64,000 nt of DNA from Massilia arenae (GCF_008014745.1 NZ_VPFD01000009.1:99345-163344); one strand, 5' to 3'; shown: positions 37,634-46,893, counted from the stretch's first letter. Translations and numbers: made by a program. The notes: generated by a model from the letters alone, not told the origin.

Positions 37634-38592
37634 CGGACCGCCCCGCGCATGGTATTCGGCGGGCCCGGCGAGTGCGGCGGGCCCGGCGAACCCGGCCGGC
37701 CGCCGCCGGAATTGCGCTGCTGCTCCCGGCGCTTGATGAACCATTGCAGAGCCGAGTCGAGCGCCAGGATCATCAGGAGCGCCGTCACGAACAGCACCAT
37801 GCCGGCAAAGCCGTGCAGGAAGCCCTGCCCGGCCGCGTCGCCGAAATAATAGGTGACCAGGGTCAGCGCGATCACCCGGATCACGTTCGCCGCGAACGAG
37901 ACCGGCACGATCAGGATCGCCAGCGCCATATTGCGAAAGGCTGAAGGATGGCGCATCAGGTTCAGGTAGAACAGGCCCAGCGCCTCGAGCGTCAGGAGGG
38001 TCTGCAGGCCGGCGCAGGCATCGGCCACCAGCAGCTGGTACTGGCCGATCTGCAGCACCACGCCGGAACGCGAGATCGGATAGCCGGCCGCGAACAGCAG
38101 GTGTTCGGTGGCCCAGGAGACCGCCATCTTCATCGGCATCGTCAGCGCCGCCACCAGCTCGCTCGGCAGGGGCACCATGAACAGCATGAAGAAGAACGGA
38201 AACCACAGCAGGCGCTGGGCGCGCGCGCCCAGCTTGAGCAGGACGGTTGCCGCCAGCACCGCCAGGATCGAGGCGACCTCGAACATCAATATGTTTTGCG
38301 AACGGCCCAGCAGGTGGATGCCCAGGCCGAAAACCAGCACCGCCCAGCCGGTCGGGTGCGGCCGCGCTGGCGTGCTCGCAGCCATCACCTCGGGCCACTT
38401 GCGCCAGACCAGCCACAGGGACAGTAAGAAGATGATCGGTCCATGGCCCTGCTCTTCGCCGATCCAGGCGCCGGTGAACAGGTCGTGGAAGGTCGGTCCG
38501 AACAACAGGGCCAGGCCCAGCATGACCGGCCACCATTCGGGCAAGGCCTGGCGCAGGCCGTGTTGCAAGTCCATCTCGCGCCCGGTCGCCAT
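37630..38592 (-). CDS. xrtB: Exosortase B
   Basis: Polytopic transpeptidase-like enzyme of 320 residues that cleaves PEP-CTERM proteins at the inner membrane. Eight or so helices surround the catalytic residues: Cys193 (ADACAGLQTLL), Arg239 (NVIRVIALT) and His260 (GFLHGFAG). The sequence GHGPIIFLLSLWLVWRKWP near residue 49 and the PLPSELVAALTMPMK loop match the XrtB subfamily of polysaccharide-linked exosortases. A GGAG ribosome site precedes the ATG, which lies one base after the epsG stop. A Pro/Gly-rich tail (GRPGSPGPPHSPGPP) ends it. The nearest candidate substrates are encoded at 7336, 12405 and 16145. Confidence 0.95.
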   Translation of the reverse strand: MATGREMDLQHGLRQALPEWWPVMLGLALLFGPTFHDLFTGAWIGEEQGHGPIIFLLSLWLVWRKWPEVMAASTPARPHPTGWAVLVFGLGIHLLGRSQNILMFEVASILAVLAATVLLKLGARAQRLLWFPFFFMLFMVPLPSELVAALTMPMKMAVSWATEHLLFAAGYPISRSGVVLQIGQYQLLVADACAGLQTLLTLEALGLFYLNLMRHPSAFRNMALAILIVPVSFAANVIRVIALTLVTYYFGDAAGQGFLHGFAGMVLFVTALLMILALDSALQWFIKRREQQRNSGGGRPGSPGPPHSPGPPNTMRGAVR

Positions 38593-38593
38593 G

Positions 38594-39463
38594 CTAGAAC
38601 TCCATCACCACCGAACCGACCACTTCGGCGCCCGCATCGGCCATCTGCCCGGCCATGCGCGCCACGTCGGCGATGCGGGTGCGGTGCTTGCAGGCCACCA
38701 GCAGCACGCCGCCGGTACGGCCCGCCACCGCCAGGGCATCGGCGCCGGCGGTAAAGGGCGGCAAGTCGACCAACACGACGTCGTGACGGCTTTCCAGTTG
38801 CGCCGACAGCGTACGGAAAGCGGGCCGCGCCAGCAGTTCTTGCGGATTCGGCGGCAAGGTCCCGGCCGGCAACACCGACAGGTCGGCAAAGGACGGCACG
38901 CGCAATATGGCGTCCAGGTCGGCCCGCCCCGCCAGCAGGTCGGACAGGCCCTGGCGCGGCCTGAGCCCGAACAGTTCATGCTGGCGCGGCGCGCGCAGGT
39001 TGGCGTCCACCAGCAGGGTCTGCTCGCCGAGCTGGGAAAACACCAGCGCCAGATTGGCCGCAAACAGGCTGGCGCCATCGTCCTGGTTGGCGCCAGCGAT
39101 CGCCAGCGCGCGCCGACCGCGCGCGAACCAGCGCAGCACCAGCTGGCTGCGGATCGCGCGCAGGGCTTCGACCTGGGGCGAGAACGGTTCGTAGGCGGCG
39201 ACCAGCCTGGGCGAGAGCCTGGCCTGCCCTTTCTGCACATAGGGATAGGCGAACTGCCGCGCCAAGGCCTGCTGTATGTCGTCCTCGCTCACCAGGCCGA
39301 GGCGCAGCGCCGCTTCACCGAAGCGGATGCCCAGGTCTTGATGGGTGCGCAGCACGCGCTCGGCGTCATCGACGCTGAGCTTGCCCGCATCGACCAGCAA
39401 CGCTCCCATGCTGGCGTCGCGGCCAGGGTCGCTGTGCAGGGCGGATAGCACGGATGAGTTCAT
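38594..39463 (-). CDS. epsG: Chain-length tyrosine-kinase-like protein EpsG (degenerate P-loop)
   Basis: Cytoplasmic partner of EpsF, 289 residues. An N-terminal MshEN-like helical domain (MGALLVDAGKLSVDDAERVL, residues 19-38, to about 70) precedes a BY-kinase-type domain with AIAGANQDDGASLFAANLAL and LLVDANLRAPRQHELFGLRP. At the P-loop the usual Gly-Lys-Ser/Thr reads Gly130-Ala131-Ser132, so the lysine is missing. Walker A' has Asp153 but Asn155 instead of a second Asp. VVLVDLPPF corresponds to Walker B. No tyrosine cluster follows; it ends VGSVVMEF. It may regulate EpsF without kinase activity. It begins after a short tandem repeat downstream of epsF. Confidence 0.88.
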   Translation of the reverse strand: MNSSVLSALHSDPGRDASMGALLVDAGKLSVDDAERVLRTHQDLGIRFGEAALRLGLVSEDDIQQALARQFAYPYVQKGQARLSPRLVAAYEPFSPQVEALRAIRSQLVLRWFARGRRALAIAGANQDDGASLFAANLALVFSQLGEQTLLVDANLRAPRQHELFGLRPRQGLSDLLAGRADLDAILRVPSFADLSVLPAGTLPPNPQELLARPAFRTLSAQLESRHDVVLVDLPPFTAGADALAVAGRTGGVLLVACKHRTRIADVARMAGQMADAGAEVVGSVVMEF

Positions 39464-39478
39464 GGCGAGTCCTCGGCG

Positions 39479-39513
39479 CAGCTCAGCTCAGTTCAGTTCA
39501 AGTCAGTTCAACT
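39479..39513. repeat. Tandem pentanucleotide repeat at the epsF-epsG junction
   Basis: Seven 5-base units read CAGCT, CAGCT, CAGTT, CAGTT, CAAGT, CAGTT, CAACT on the plus strand. The array includes the epsF stop codon (39508-39510) and ends 15 bases before the epsG ATG. Confidence 0.8.
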
Positions 39514-40926
39514 CAGGCGCGGCTGCCCGCCTGGGGCCATCAGCCTGCGGATGCGGCCCGCCCTCGCGGGCGGCGCCCGCCAGGCGATGGTGCCGAGCAC
39601 CGGAATGCCCAGCATATCGTGCAGGTCGCTGCTGGACCGTACCGGCCGCGCCAGCAGTTCGAGCAGCAGCGCCAGACCGACGCCCAGGACGGTGCCGAGC
39701 ACGATCGCAGCCAGCGTATTGAGCAGGATGCGCGGGCCGCTCGGGGTCGTGGGAGCCACGGCCGGGTTGAGCACGGAGACGTCCGATTGCTCGGACAGGG
39801 CCTCGATCCGCGTCTGCGAATAGCGCTGGCTGGCCGCATCGAAGGCGCGCTGCGCGCCTTCGAGGTCTTTCAGCAAGGGACCGAGCTCGTCGCGGGTGCG
39901 GTTCAGCTCCAGCACGCGTTCCTTCTGCGCCGCCAGCTCGCTGCGCAGCTGGGCTTCGCGCTGGCGGTAGACCTCGGCGTTGGCGCCGACGCTGCGGGTG
40001 ACGGTGCCCAGCGCACTACCGAGCTCGGCACGCAGTTTGCCGGCTTCGGCAGCCGCAGCCTGGAACTGCGGATGGTTGCGCCCGAAACGCGCACCGGCCT
40101 CGGCCAGCCTGGCCTCGGCGCTGGCCAGGTTCATGCGCAGGTTCTGGATCAGCGCATTGTTGGCGACGTCAGGCGAATCGACGGCCGCGCCGCCCGTCCC
40201 GGCCGCCGTTTCGCGCGAGCCCGCTTCCATGGCCGCGGCCTGGGCCACGACCAGCTGGGCGGCCAGGTCGTTTAGCCGCGACAGCTCGACATCGACCCGG
40301 TTGTTGTCGAGGCTGACGATGCCTTTTTCTTGCTGGTACTTTGACAGGCGGGCCTGGGCCGCCTCGAGGTTGTCGCGCAACTGCCTGGTCTGCTCGTTGA
40401 AGTACAGCGAGGCGTTCTTGGCCGGCTCGGTCTTGAGCTGCACGCCGGCCCGCCGGTACTCCTCGGCGAAGGCGTTCGCGACCGCAGCCGCGAACACGGG
40501 GTCGGCGCCGCTGAAGCTGATCTCGACCACGCTCGATTCGCGCGAGGGCATGATCTCGAGCTTCTGGAGCAGCAGGTCGGCCAGCCAGTCGCGCACCGTC
40601 CCCTTTCCCTCGTTCGCTTGCTGGAATTGCTGAACGACGGCCGGGCTGGACGCCAGCCGCAGCGTGTCGACGACGCGCAGCGCCACGTTCTTGCTGCCGA
40701 TGATGTCCATCTGCGTTGCCATATACCCCGGCATCAATTGCCCCGGCATGGTCAGGCCGGTGAGCGGATCGACGCCCTTGTAGTTGAGCAGCACCGATGC
40801 CGTGGCTTCGTAGGTCTTTTGTTGCACCAGGCTCCAGCCGAGGGCGAGCAGCACCGTGACCAGGAGCGTTCCCAGCACGATCTTCTTACGGGCCAGCAAG
40901 ATCAGCAGAAATTGATGCACGCTCAT
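39508..40926 (-). CDS. epsF: Polysaccharide chain-length determinant EpsF (Wzz-type)
   Basis: Polysaccharide co-polymerase of 472 residues controlling chain length. There are two transmembrane helices: one near residues 17-34 (VLGTLLVTVLLALGWSLV), the second near 409-432 (LLNTLAAIVLGTVLGVGLAL). The periplasmic part between them is a long coiled coil (YFNEQTRQLRDNLEAAQARL; REAQLRSELAAQKERVLEL) after a Wzz domain (ATASVLLNYKGVDPLTGLT). The cytoplasmic C-terminus LGIPVLGTIAWRAPP faces the EpsG partner. It precedes epsG and follows epsE in the usual order. Confidence 0.93.
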   Translation of the reverse strand: MSVHQFLLILLARKKIVLGTLLVTVLLALGWSLVQQKTYEATASVLLNYKGVDPLTGLTMPGQLMPGYMATQMDIIGSKNVALRVVDTLRLASSPAVVQQFQQANEGKGTVRDWLADLLLQKLEIMPSRESSVVEISFSGADPVFAAAVANAFAEEYRRAGVQLKTEPAKNASLYFNEQTRQLRDNLEAAQARLSKYQQEKGIVSLDNNRVDVELSRLNDLAAQLVVAQAAAMEAGSRETAAGTGGAAVDSPDVANNALIQNLRMNLASAEARLAEAGARFGRNHPQFQAAAAEAGKLRAELGSALGTVTRSVGANAEVYRQREAQLRSELAAQKERVLELNRTRDELGPLLKDLEGAQRAFDAASQRYSQTRIEALSEQSDVSVLNPAVAPTTPSGPRILLNTLAAIVLGTVLGVGLALLLELLARPVRSSSDLHDMLGIPVLGTIAWRAPPARAGRIRRLMAPGGQPRLS

Positions 40927-40969
40927 GGCTCACCTTTGCATGCGGGACCGGCGCTTGCCTTACGCGCCG

Positions 40970-41758
40970 TTAAAACCAGCTCTCGCGCACCACGATCACG
41001 TCGTCGACCTGGACTGCATCGCCGGCCTGGGCGTCCAGCGTGACCGGCTTGCCGCTAGGGTCGCGGCGCGTGACCTTGATGCCGTTGTCGCTGCCGCGCG
41101 GGCTCAGGCCACCACCAGCTGAAATCGCCTGCTGGACCGTCATGCCGCGCTCCAGGCGGAACGGCCCCGGACGGCTGACCTCGCCGGTGACGTAGGCGCG
41201 CGGCGCCCGCTCCACGAAGATGATGTCGCCGCCGGCGACCTCGTAGTCCCTGTCGAGCTCGCCCTTGCGCACCATGTCGACCACATCGATGGTCTCGCGC
41301 GTCGTCTCGCCGTCGCGCGTGCGCACCAGGCTGATCATGTCGCCGCCATCGCCATGGATGCCGCCGGCCAGCGCCAGCATGTCGAGCACCTTGCGCCTGC
41401 CTTCGACAGGATAGCGGCCCGGCCGGTTCACCTGGCCCAGCACCGACACCTGCTGGCTGGCCAGCGTGGTCACCAGCATGTTCACCTGGGCCCGCTTGAT
41501 GTAGCCGCCCTTCTCGAGCTGGCCGGCGATCTTCTTCTCGGCCGCGGCCACCGACAGGCCGCCGACCTCCACCTGGCCCAGCAGCGGGAACGTGATGTGG
41601 CCGCTCTCGCTGACACGGGTCTCGATTGACAGGTCGGGGCTGCCGTACACGGACAGCTTGACCACGTCGCCGGCGCCCAGCAACACCTCGGCCGCACCGG
41701 CCACGCCCATGCCCAGCACGAAGGCGGCCCCCGTCATCCACTTGATCCAGCGTTTCAT
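40970..41758 (-). CDS. epsE: Polysaccharide export protein EpsE (Wza-type, SLBB)
   Basis: Periplasmic/outer-membrane export protein of 262 residues. The signal peptide is at about 1-22 (MTGAAFVLGMGVAGAA); the last bases before the mature part do not form a lipobox. The Poly_export domain has LGAGDVVKLSVYGSPDLSIE and HITFPLLGQVEVGGLSVAAA. Two SLBB-type segments follow, QVSVLGQVNRPGRYPVEGRR and AYVTGEVSRPGPFRLERGMT. It ends VIVVRESWF. GGAGA precedes the ATG by seven bases. Smaller than E. coli Wza, so the outer-membrane pore may need EpsL. Confidence 0.92.
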   Translation of the reverse strand: MKRWIKWMTGAAFVLGMGVAGAAEVLLGAGDVVKLSVYGSPDLSIETRVSESGHITFPLLGQVEVGGLSVAAAEKKIAGQLEKGGYIKRAQVNMLVTTLASQQVSVLGQVNRPGRYPVEGRRKVLDMLALAGGIHGDGGDMISLVRTRDGETTRETIDVVDMVRKGELDRDYEVAGGDIIFVERAPRAYVTGEVSRPGPFRLERGMTVQQAISAGGGLSPRGSDNGIKVTRRDPSGKPVTLDAQAGDAVQVDDVIVVRESWF

Positions 41759-41801
41759 CGTCAGTCTCCAGGCATGTCGTTGGAAAATCCTTGAAGATGC
41801 G

Positions 41802-42878
41802 CTACTTGAGGCCGGCCACCCCGCGATCGAGCGCCGCCTTGTCGGCGCGCGCATCTTGGTCCACGGTGTCGGCCACCGGGCCGATGCCGTTGTCGCCATT
41901 GCCGTCGCCCGCGGTCGATCCCGTTTCCAGTCCGGCACCCGCCAGCGAGGCCGGCGCCGCGGCCGGGAGCGCGCCGGGCGTGGCGGCGTCGGGCGCCAGG
42001 TCCTTGTTCAGGTAGTCGATCCTGGCGGTGGCGCGCAGGCGCTGGATCTCGGCCTGGGCCAGTTCCTTGTTCTTGCGGCTGGCCAGGTATTGCGCGATCT
42101 GCGGCGCGGCGATCGCCAGCGACACCGGCGCGTCGCGCACTTCGTCGATCGAGGTCAGGAGCGCGCGCTGCCCTTCCTGCACCATGAACAGCTGGCCCTT
42201 CGGCATCGACAGCAGCTTCGCGGCCAGCTCGGGCTTGAGGTCGGCGGTACTGCGCGTGACCTGGGCGCGGCCATAGGCGACCTTCCTGGTGTCGAGATAG
42301 GCCGCCACGTCCTCGAGCGAGCGGGCCTTGTCGGCGGCGGCGCGCAGCTCGGGCGTCACGCTGGCCGCCGGAAACACGAGCTGGTTCATGGCGAACTGGC
42401 GGCGGTTGGCGAAGAACTGGGGATGCTTGTTGAAATAGTCCTCGATCTCGGCCTCGGTCGGACGGCCGACATCGCCGACGCGCTTTTGCATATAGGCCTG
42501 GGCGACGATCAGCGAGCGCGCGCGCTCGATCGCCTGCATCACCTTGGGATCGCGGTCGATCTTTTCCTTGGCCGCTTCGGTTTCGAGCAGTTCGCGGTCG
42601 ATCAGCGCTTGCAGCAACTGCTTGCTGGCGGTTTGCTGCTGGGCAGCCGGGACGCCGGCACGCTGCAATTCTTCATTGAGCTGCAATACCGTGATCTCTT
42701 CGCCATTCACGCTGGCCAGGGCCTGGCCAGGCTTGGTCTCGGGCACCGGCTTGTCCCGGTTGCAACCCGCCAGTGCGACGCTGGCCAGGACCAGGGCCGC
42801 ACACACGGCCCGCATTGGGCTCGAGCGCGATGCGAATGGAGGTGGCAATTCTGTGGCGTTCCGGTACGAGCTCTGCAT
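41802..42878 (-). CDS. epsD: EpsD, SurA-like peptidyl-prolyl isomerase lipoprotein
   Basis: Lipoprotein of 358 residues in exosortase-type loci. The signal ends VLASVALAGC with the lipidated Cys near residue 39. A SurA-type N-terminal helical domain follows (PGQALASVNGEEITVLQLNE, QLLQALIDRELLETEAAKEK), then a parvulin-like segment (FAMNQLVFPAASVTPEL). The acidic Asp/Asn-rich tail GDGNGDNGIGPVADTVDQD is unusual. The start was set at 42878 because GGAGA lies six bases upstream; ATGs at 42902 and 42815 are alternatives. It may assist folding of export components. Confidence 0.88.
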   Translation of the reverse strand: MQSSYRNATELPPPFASRSSPMRAVCAALVLASVALAGCNRDKPVPETKPGQALASVNGEEITVLQLNEELQRAGVPAAQQQTASKQLLQALIDRELLETEAAKEKIDRDPKVMQAIERARSLIVAQAYMQKRVGDVGRPTEAEIEDYFNKHPQFFANRRQFAMNQLVFPAASVTPELRAAADKARSLEDVAAYLDTRKVAYGRAQVTRSTADLKPELAAKLLSMPKGQLFMVQEGQRALLTSIDEVRDAPVSLAIAAPQIAQYLASRKNKELAQAEIQRLRATARIDYLNKDLAPDAATPGALPAAAPASLAGAGLETGSTAGDGNGDNGIGPVADTVDQDARADKAALDRGVAGLK

Positions 42879-42908
42879 GGTGTTCTCCGGCGTGGACGGC
42901 ATTGCCCC

Positions 42909-43961
42909 TCAGGCATGCGCGGTCCGGGTTGAAATCTGCCATTCTGGACCGCTTGCGCCATCTGTTCTGTTGTGCATTTCACATCGGGCGTCCAGCCCGG
43001 CTTCGCAGGAGAGCTGATCGAGATAGGCGAGATAGGCGCGCTGCAAGCCTTCGGCCAGCGGCGTACTGGCGCGCCAGCCCAGCGCCGCCAGCTTGGAAAC
43101 GTCGAGCAGCTTGCGCGGCGTGCCGTCGGGCTTGCTGGCGTCGAAGACGATATCGCCCCCGTAGCCCACGGTCTGGCCCACCAGGCGCGCCAGCTCGGCG
43201 ATAGTCACGTCCTGGCCGGTGCCGACGTTGATGTGCGAATGCATGGGGTCGGTAGCGGCCGCATACGCCCCGGGCGCCAGTTCCATCACGTGGACGCTGG
43301 CGGCCGCCATGTCGTCGACGTAGAGGAATTCGCGCATCGGCTTGCCGCTGCCCCAGATCACGACCTCGGGGGCGGCGCTCGTCTTTGCCTCATGGAAGCG
43401 GCGCAGCAGGGCGGGAATGACGTGGCTGTTCTCAGGGTGGTAGTTGTCGCCGGGACCGTACAGATTGGTAGGCATCACACTGCGATAGTCGGTGCCGTAC
43501 TGGCGGTTATAGCTTTCGCACAGCTTGATGCCTGCAATTTTTGCCATGGCATAGGGTTCATTGGTCGGCTCGAGCATGCCGTTCATCAGGTATTCTTCGC
43601 GGATCGGCTGCGCCGCCAGGCGCGGATAGATGCAGGACGAGCCCAGGAACAGCAGCTTGCGCACGCCCGCGCGCCAGGCCTCGTGCACGACATTCGCCTG
43701 CACCATCAGGTTGTCGTAGATGAACTCGGCCGGATAGCTGTTGTTGGCGTGGATGCCGCCGACCCTGGCCGCGGCCAGGTAGACCTGGTCGATGCTTTCG
43801 CTGCGGAAGAATTCGCGTACCCGCACCTGGTCGGTGAGCTCGAGCTCATCGTGGCCGCGGGTGACGATCTCGGCCTGGTCTGCGGCGCGCAGGGTGCGCA
43901 CGATGGCCGAGCCGACCAGGCCGCGGTGGCCGGCAACGTAGATGCGTGGCTTGTCGTGCAC
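42909..43961 (-). CDS. fcl: GDP-L-fucose synthase
   Basis: NADPH-dependent epimerase/reductase of 350 residues making GDP-L-fucose from GDP-4-keto-6-deoxymannose. The Rossmann motif is [56 protein letters not shown] and [20 protein letters not shown] (catalytic Tyr and Lys) are family signatures, as is [20 protein letters not shown]. The start is GTG at 43961, with GGGAGG four bases upstream; ATGs farther upstream lack ribosome sites. It sits between epsB and epsD, splitting the usual eps core. The upstream dehydratase gmd is not in the window. Confidence 0.92.
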   Translation of the reverse strand: MHDKPRIYVAGHRGLVGSAIVRTLRAADQAEIVTRGHDELELTDQVRVREFFRSESIDQVYLAAARVGGIHANNSYPAEFIYDNLMVQANVVHEAWRAGVRKLLFLGSSCIYPRLAAQPIREEYLMNGMLEPTNEPYAMAKIAGIKLCESYNRQYGTDYRSVMPTNLYGPGDNYHPENSHVIPALLRRFHEAKTSAAPEVVIWGSGKPMREFLYVDDMAAASVHVMELAPGAYAAATDPMHSHINVGTGQDVTIAELARLVGQTVGYGGDIVFDASKPDGTPRKLLDVSKLAALGWRASTPLAEGLQRAYLAYLDQLSCEAGLDARCEMHNRTDGASGPEWQISTRTAHA

Positions 43962-44229
43962 AGTGCCTCCCGTGATCAATGCCGATGCCCCTATTGCAGC
44001 GAAGAAATCGGCCATTGCTCTTGCATTCCAGTTAACGATTCTACCCAGCCCGGATGGCCGCGCAAGCGTGTCGGCAATCGTCCAGATCAAAGAGCGCGTC
44101 GATTAGCGCTCATCCGTTTCTAAGACAAAATTGATTGGCTTGAAGGCGCGGCTGGAATACCTGCCACCCTGCCATTCGATGCCCGCGAAGCCCGACGGTT
44201 CATTTTTCGCGCGCGGCGAACGGACAGAT
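43962..44229. other. Intergenic region between epsB and fcl
   Basis: Around 268 bases with a shift to higher A/T at 44120-44140. No RNA, clear terminator or coding frame was seen. It could contain an internal promoter for fcl and downstream genes, but no consensus pair stands out. Confidence 0.35.
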
Positions 44230-45615
44230 TCAGTGCGCGTTCTCGCGCGTGAGGACGACCTTGACGGTCTTGAGGATGATCCACAAATCGAGCCACAGCG
44301 ACCAGTTGCGCAGGTAATCGAGGTCGTAGCGGATGCGCGCTTCCATCTTGTCGAGGGTGGCCGTCTCGCCGCGCAAGCCGTTCACCTGGGCCCAGCCGGT
44401 GATGCCCGGCTTGACCTTGTGGCGCAGCATGTAACCCTTGATGAGCTTGCGGTATTCCTCGTTGTGCGCGACCGCATGCGGACGCGGCCCGACCACGCTC
44501 ATGCGTCCTTGCAGCGCATTGATAAACTGCGGCAATTCGTCAAGCGACGTGCGGCGCAGGAAGTGGCCGATGCGCGTGATGCGGCGATCGTCGGCCCTGG
44601 CCTGGACGATGGTCGGCCCGTCGTCCAACACCGTCATCGAGCGGAATTTATAGATATAGATCTCTTCGCCATACAGCCCGTAGCGGCGCTGCTTGAACAG
44701 CACCGGGCCGGGTGAACCGAGCTTGACGGCAAGGGCGATCAGCAGCATCAGCGGCGCCAGCAGCAGCAGCGCCAGCGCGCTGACCGCGACGTCGGTGCCG
44801 CGCTTGAGCACACTGTTAAAGCCCATGAAGGGCGTCTCGCTGATCGCGATCACCGGCATGCCGCCCACGGTATCGAAACGCGCCTGCATCAGGTCGAACA
44901 CATAGACGTCGGGCAAGAAATAGACCGAGGCGGTGGTGTCCTTCAGTTCGTCGACCAGCTGGCGGATGCGCGGCTGGGCCGAGACCGGCTGGCTGATGAA
45001 GATCATCTTGATGTTCTTGCGCCGCACATAAGCAGCAACCTCGGCCATCCTGCCCAGCATCGGATGGCGCAGGCCGGGCGGCTGGCGCCCATCGGCACGG
45101 TCGTCGAAGTAGCCCTGCACCTGCATGAACAGGTTCGGATGGCGCTCGCACACACCGGCGAACTTGATGCCGGCCTCGTTGGCGCCGACCACCACGATCG
45201 AGCGCAGTTCACGCGCGTGGTGCTTGCGGCCCCCGGTGGCGAAGCGCACCGCGATATGGCTGGCCAGGATCGTCAGCGGCGTCGCCACCGCCCAGGCCAG
45301 CAACACCCGCTCGTCGTAATAGTATTTCATGCCGCTGGCCGAACCGACGAAGTACAGCACGGCCAGCGTCAGGCACCAGCCGAACACCGTGTCGCGCGCA
45401 TAGGCCAGCATGCGGCCGCTGCGCCAGGTACGGTAGGGATCGATTTGCTGGTAGACGGCCGAAGAAATGAAGAAGGCCAGGATCATCAGCACCAGGCAAT
45501 AGCCGGAGAACGGCTCGCCAAAGGCCAATGTCGCCAGGTACAGGCTGCCCATCACGATCAGCGGATCGAGCACGCGCTGGAAGAACGAAATGATGGGAAT
45601 GTCGTTGACCGTCAT
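44230..45615 (-). CDS. epsB: Undecaprenyl-phosphate glucose phosphotransferase EpsB
   Basis: Polyisoprenyl-phosphate hexose-1-phosphate transferase of 461 residues that starts repeat-unit assembly on undecaprenyl phosphate. Four N-terminal helices lie at about residues 15-110. A cytoplasmic Rossmann-like CoA-binding segment (SIVVVGANEAGIKFAGVCER) follows, then a fifth membrane helix (LALLLLAPLMLLIALAVKLG). The WcaJ-type catalytic domain carries GSPGPVLFKQRRYGLYGEEI, YIYKFRSM, RRTSLDELPQFINALQGRMS, VGPRP and KPGITGWAQVNGLRGET. The start is at 45615; an ATG at 45627 is equally possible. It follows epsL by 18 bases. Confidence 0.92.
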   Translation of the reverse strand: MTVNDIPIISFFQRVLDPLIVMGSLYLATLAFGEPFSGYCLVLMILAFFISSAVYQQIDPYRTWRSGRMLAYARDTVFGWCLTLAVLYFVGSASGMKYYYDERVLLAWAVATPLTILASHIAVRFATGGRKHHARELRSIVVVGANEAGIKFAGVCERHPNLFMQVQGYFDDRADGRQPPGLRHPMLGRMAEVAAYVRRKNIKMIFISQPVSAQPRIRQLVDELKDTTASVYFLPDVYVFDLMQARFDTVGGMPVIAISETPFMGFNSVLKRGTDVAVSALALLLLAPLMLLIALAVKLGSPGPVLFKQRRYGLYGEEIYIYKFRSMTVLDDGPTIVQARADDRRITRIGHFLRRTSLDELPQFINALQGRMSVVGPRPHAVAHNEEYRKLIKGYMLRHKVKPGITGWAQVNGLRGETATLDKMEARIRYDLDYLRNWSLWLDLWIILKTVKVVLTRENAH

Positions 45616-45633
45616 GCGCCGCCACATCCGTGA

Positions 45634-46857
45634 TCAGAACAGCACATTGGCACTGAGCTGCACCATATTGGCGTCGAACTTGCCGGTGCCGAGTGCCTGC
45701 GACCCCGAGCGCGACTCGTAGGCATAGCCGGCAGTCACTTGCACCTTGGGCCGGACCTGCCACAGCGCCCGCAGGCTGGCGCTGCGGATCGCGTCGTTCA
45801 GGTCATCCAGGCCCGCAAATTCTTCGCGCGCCATGTAGTCGCGCTTTTCGTAGGACGCGCGGGCGTCCACCCGGACGCGGTCGGTCGCCAGCCAGGTGGC
45901 TTGCAGGCTCGCCCCCTTGTTCAGGGTCGTGCTGACGCGCACGCTTTCGATCGGCGCGAACTCGCGCCACAGCGAGGCGCCGTAGCTGATCTTGCCTTGC
46001 GGCTTGTACAGCCAGGTGACACGGCCATTGACGCCGCTGGTGCGCCCTTCGCCGTACGAAGGCTGGTCGCGCCGCGCATAGCCGACCAGGGCCTGCAGCG
46101 TCGTCGATCCGCTGGCGAGCCAGTCGACTCGCGCCTTGAGCTCGTCCTGGGTGAAATCGTCGGTAAGCACACTGCTGTTGTAGGGTCGCCGGTAGGGATA
46201 CGTGCCCTTCACACGGCGCGCGACCAGGCCCACCGTGCTGCCGCTTTTCGGCCGGTACTGGAGCTCGGCCTCATAGGTCTTTTCGGTGCGGTCGTTGTAG
46301 CGCTGGGCCTCCAGCGCGTAGGTGTACTTGTCGCGCGCGGCGCCGACGCGCAGCTTCCAGCTCGGATGCAGCTTCCAGCCGGCATCGAGCAACTGGCGCC
46401 GCTGTTCGCGCAGATTGCGCTCATCGCTGTCGAAGTCGGTGTATGGCGCCAGCGTCTTGATGTACAGCGCTTCGACACGGCCCTCATACCCCTTGCCGGC
46501 CTGCCAGAACCAGCTCGCCTGCAGGTCGCGGCCGTCGTAGTCGAGCTGGTCGAAATGGTCGAACTTGACCTTCGACACCTTGGCAGTGGCGGCGATGCGC
46601 TGGCGGCTGATGGTCTTGTCGAGCACGATGCCGGCATCGAGCGTGCGATAGGAATCGCTGCGTTGGCCGTCGAACGGCTGCTCGTCGTCGGCGACACGCA
46701 GAATATTGTCGTCATAGGCCCAGCCGATGCCGCCAAGCAGCCGCAAGCCGTCTTCTTGCCGCCCGTCGTTCGGCGCGGACACTGCGGGGAAAGAACATAA
46801 CACCGTCGCCAGGGCCGCCACGGTTCGAAGCCGATGCGATGCAGGGTTGAAAGGCAT
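45634..46857 (-). CDS. epsL: EpsL-type outer-membrane beta-barrel protein
   Basis: Outer-membrane component typical of XrtB polysaccharide loci, 407 residues. The signal peptide is at 1-28 (TVAALATVLCSFPAVSA). Repeated amphipathic beta strands alternate aromatic and charged residues (ISYGASLWREFAPIESVRVS; VQVTAGYAYESRSGSQ). It ends MVQLSANVLF, the terminal Phe expected for BAM-inserted barrels. It may form the export channel with EpsE. It lies upstream of epsB and downstream of the CAAX-type protease gene. Confidence 0.9.
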   Translation of the reverse strand: MPFNPASHRLRTVAALATVLCSFPAVSAPNDGRQEDGLRLLGGIGWAYDDNILRVADDEQPFDGQRSDSYRTLDAGIVLDKTISRQRIAATAKVSKVKFDHFDQLDYDGRDLQASWFWQAGKGYEGRVEALYIKTLAPYTDFDSDERNLREQRRQLLDAGWKLHPSWKLRVGAARDKYTYALEAQRYNDRTEKTYEAELQYRPKSGSTVGLVARRVKGTYPYRRPYNSSVLTDDFTQDELKARVDWLASGSTTLQALVGYARRDQPSYGEGRTSGVNGRVTWLYKPQGKISYGASLWREFAPIESVRVSTTLNKGASLQATWLATDRVRVDARASYEKRDYMAREEFAGLDDLNDAIRSASLRALWQVRPKVQVTAGYAYESRSGSQALGTGKFDANMVQLSANVLF

Positions 46858-46893
46858 GTCCTAAGCTTCCCGGTAGATGCTGCGCCGAAGGAA

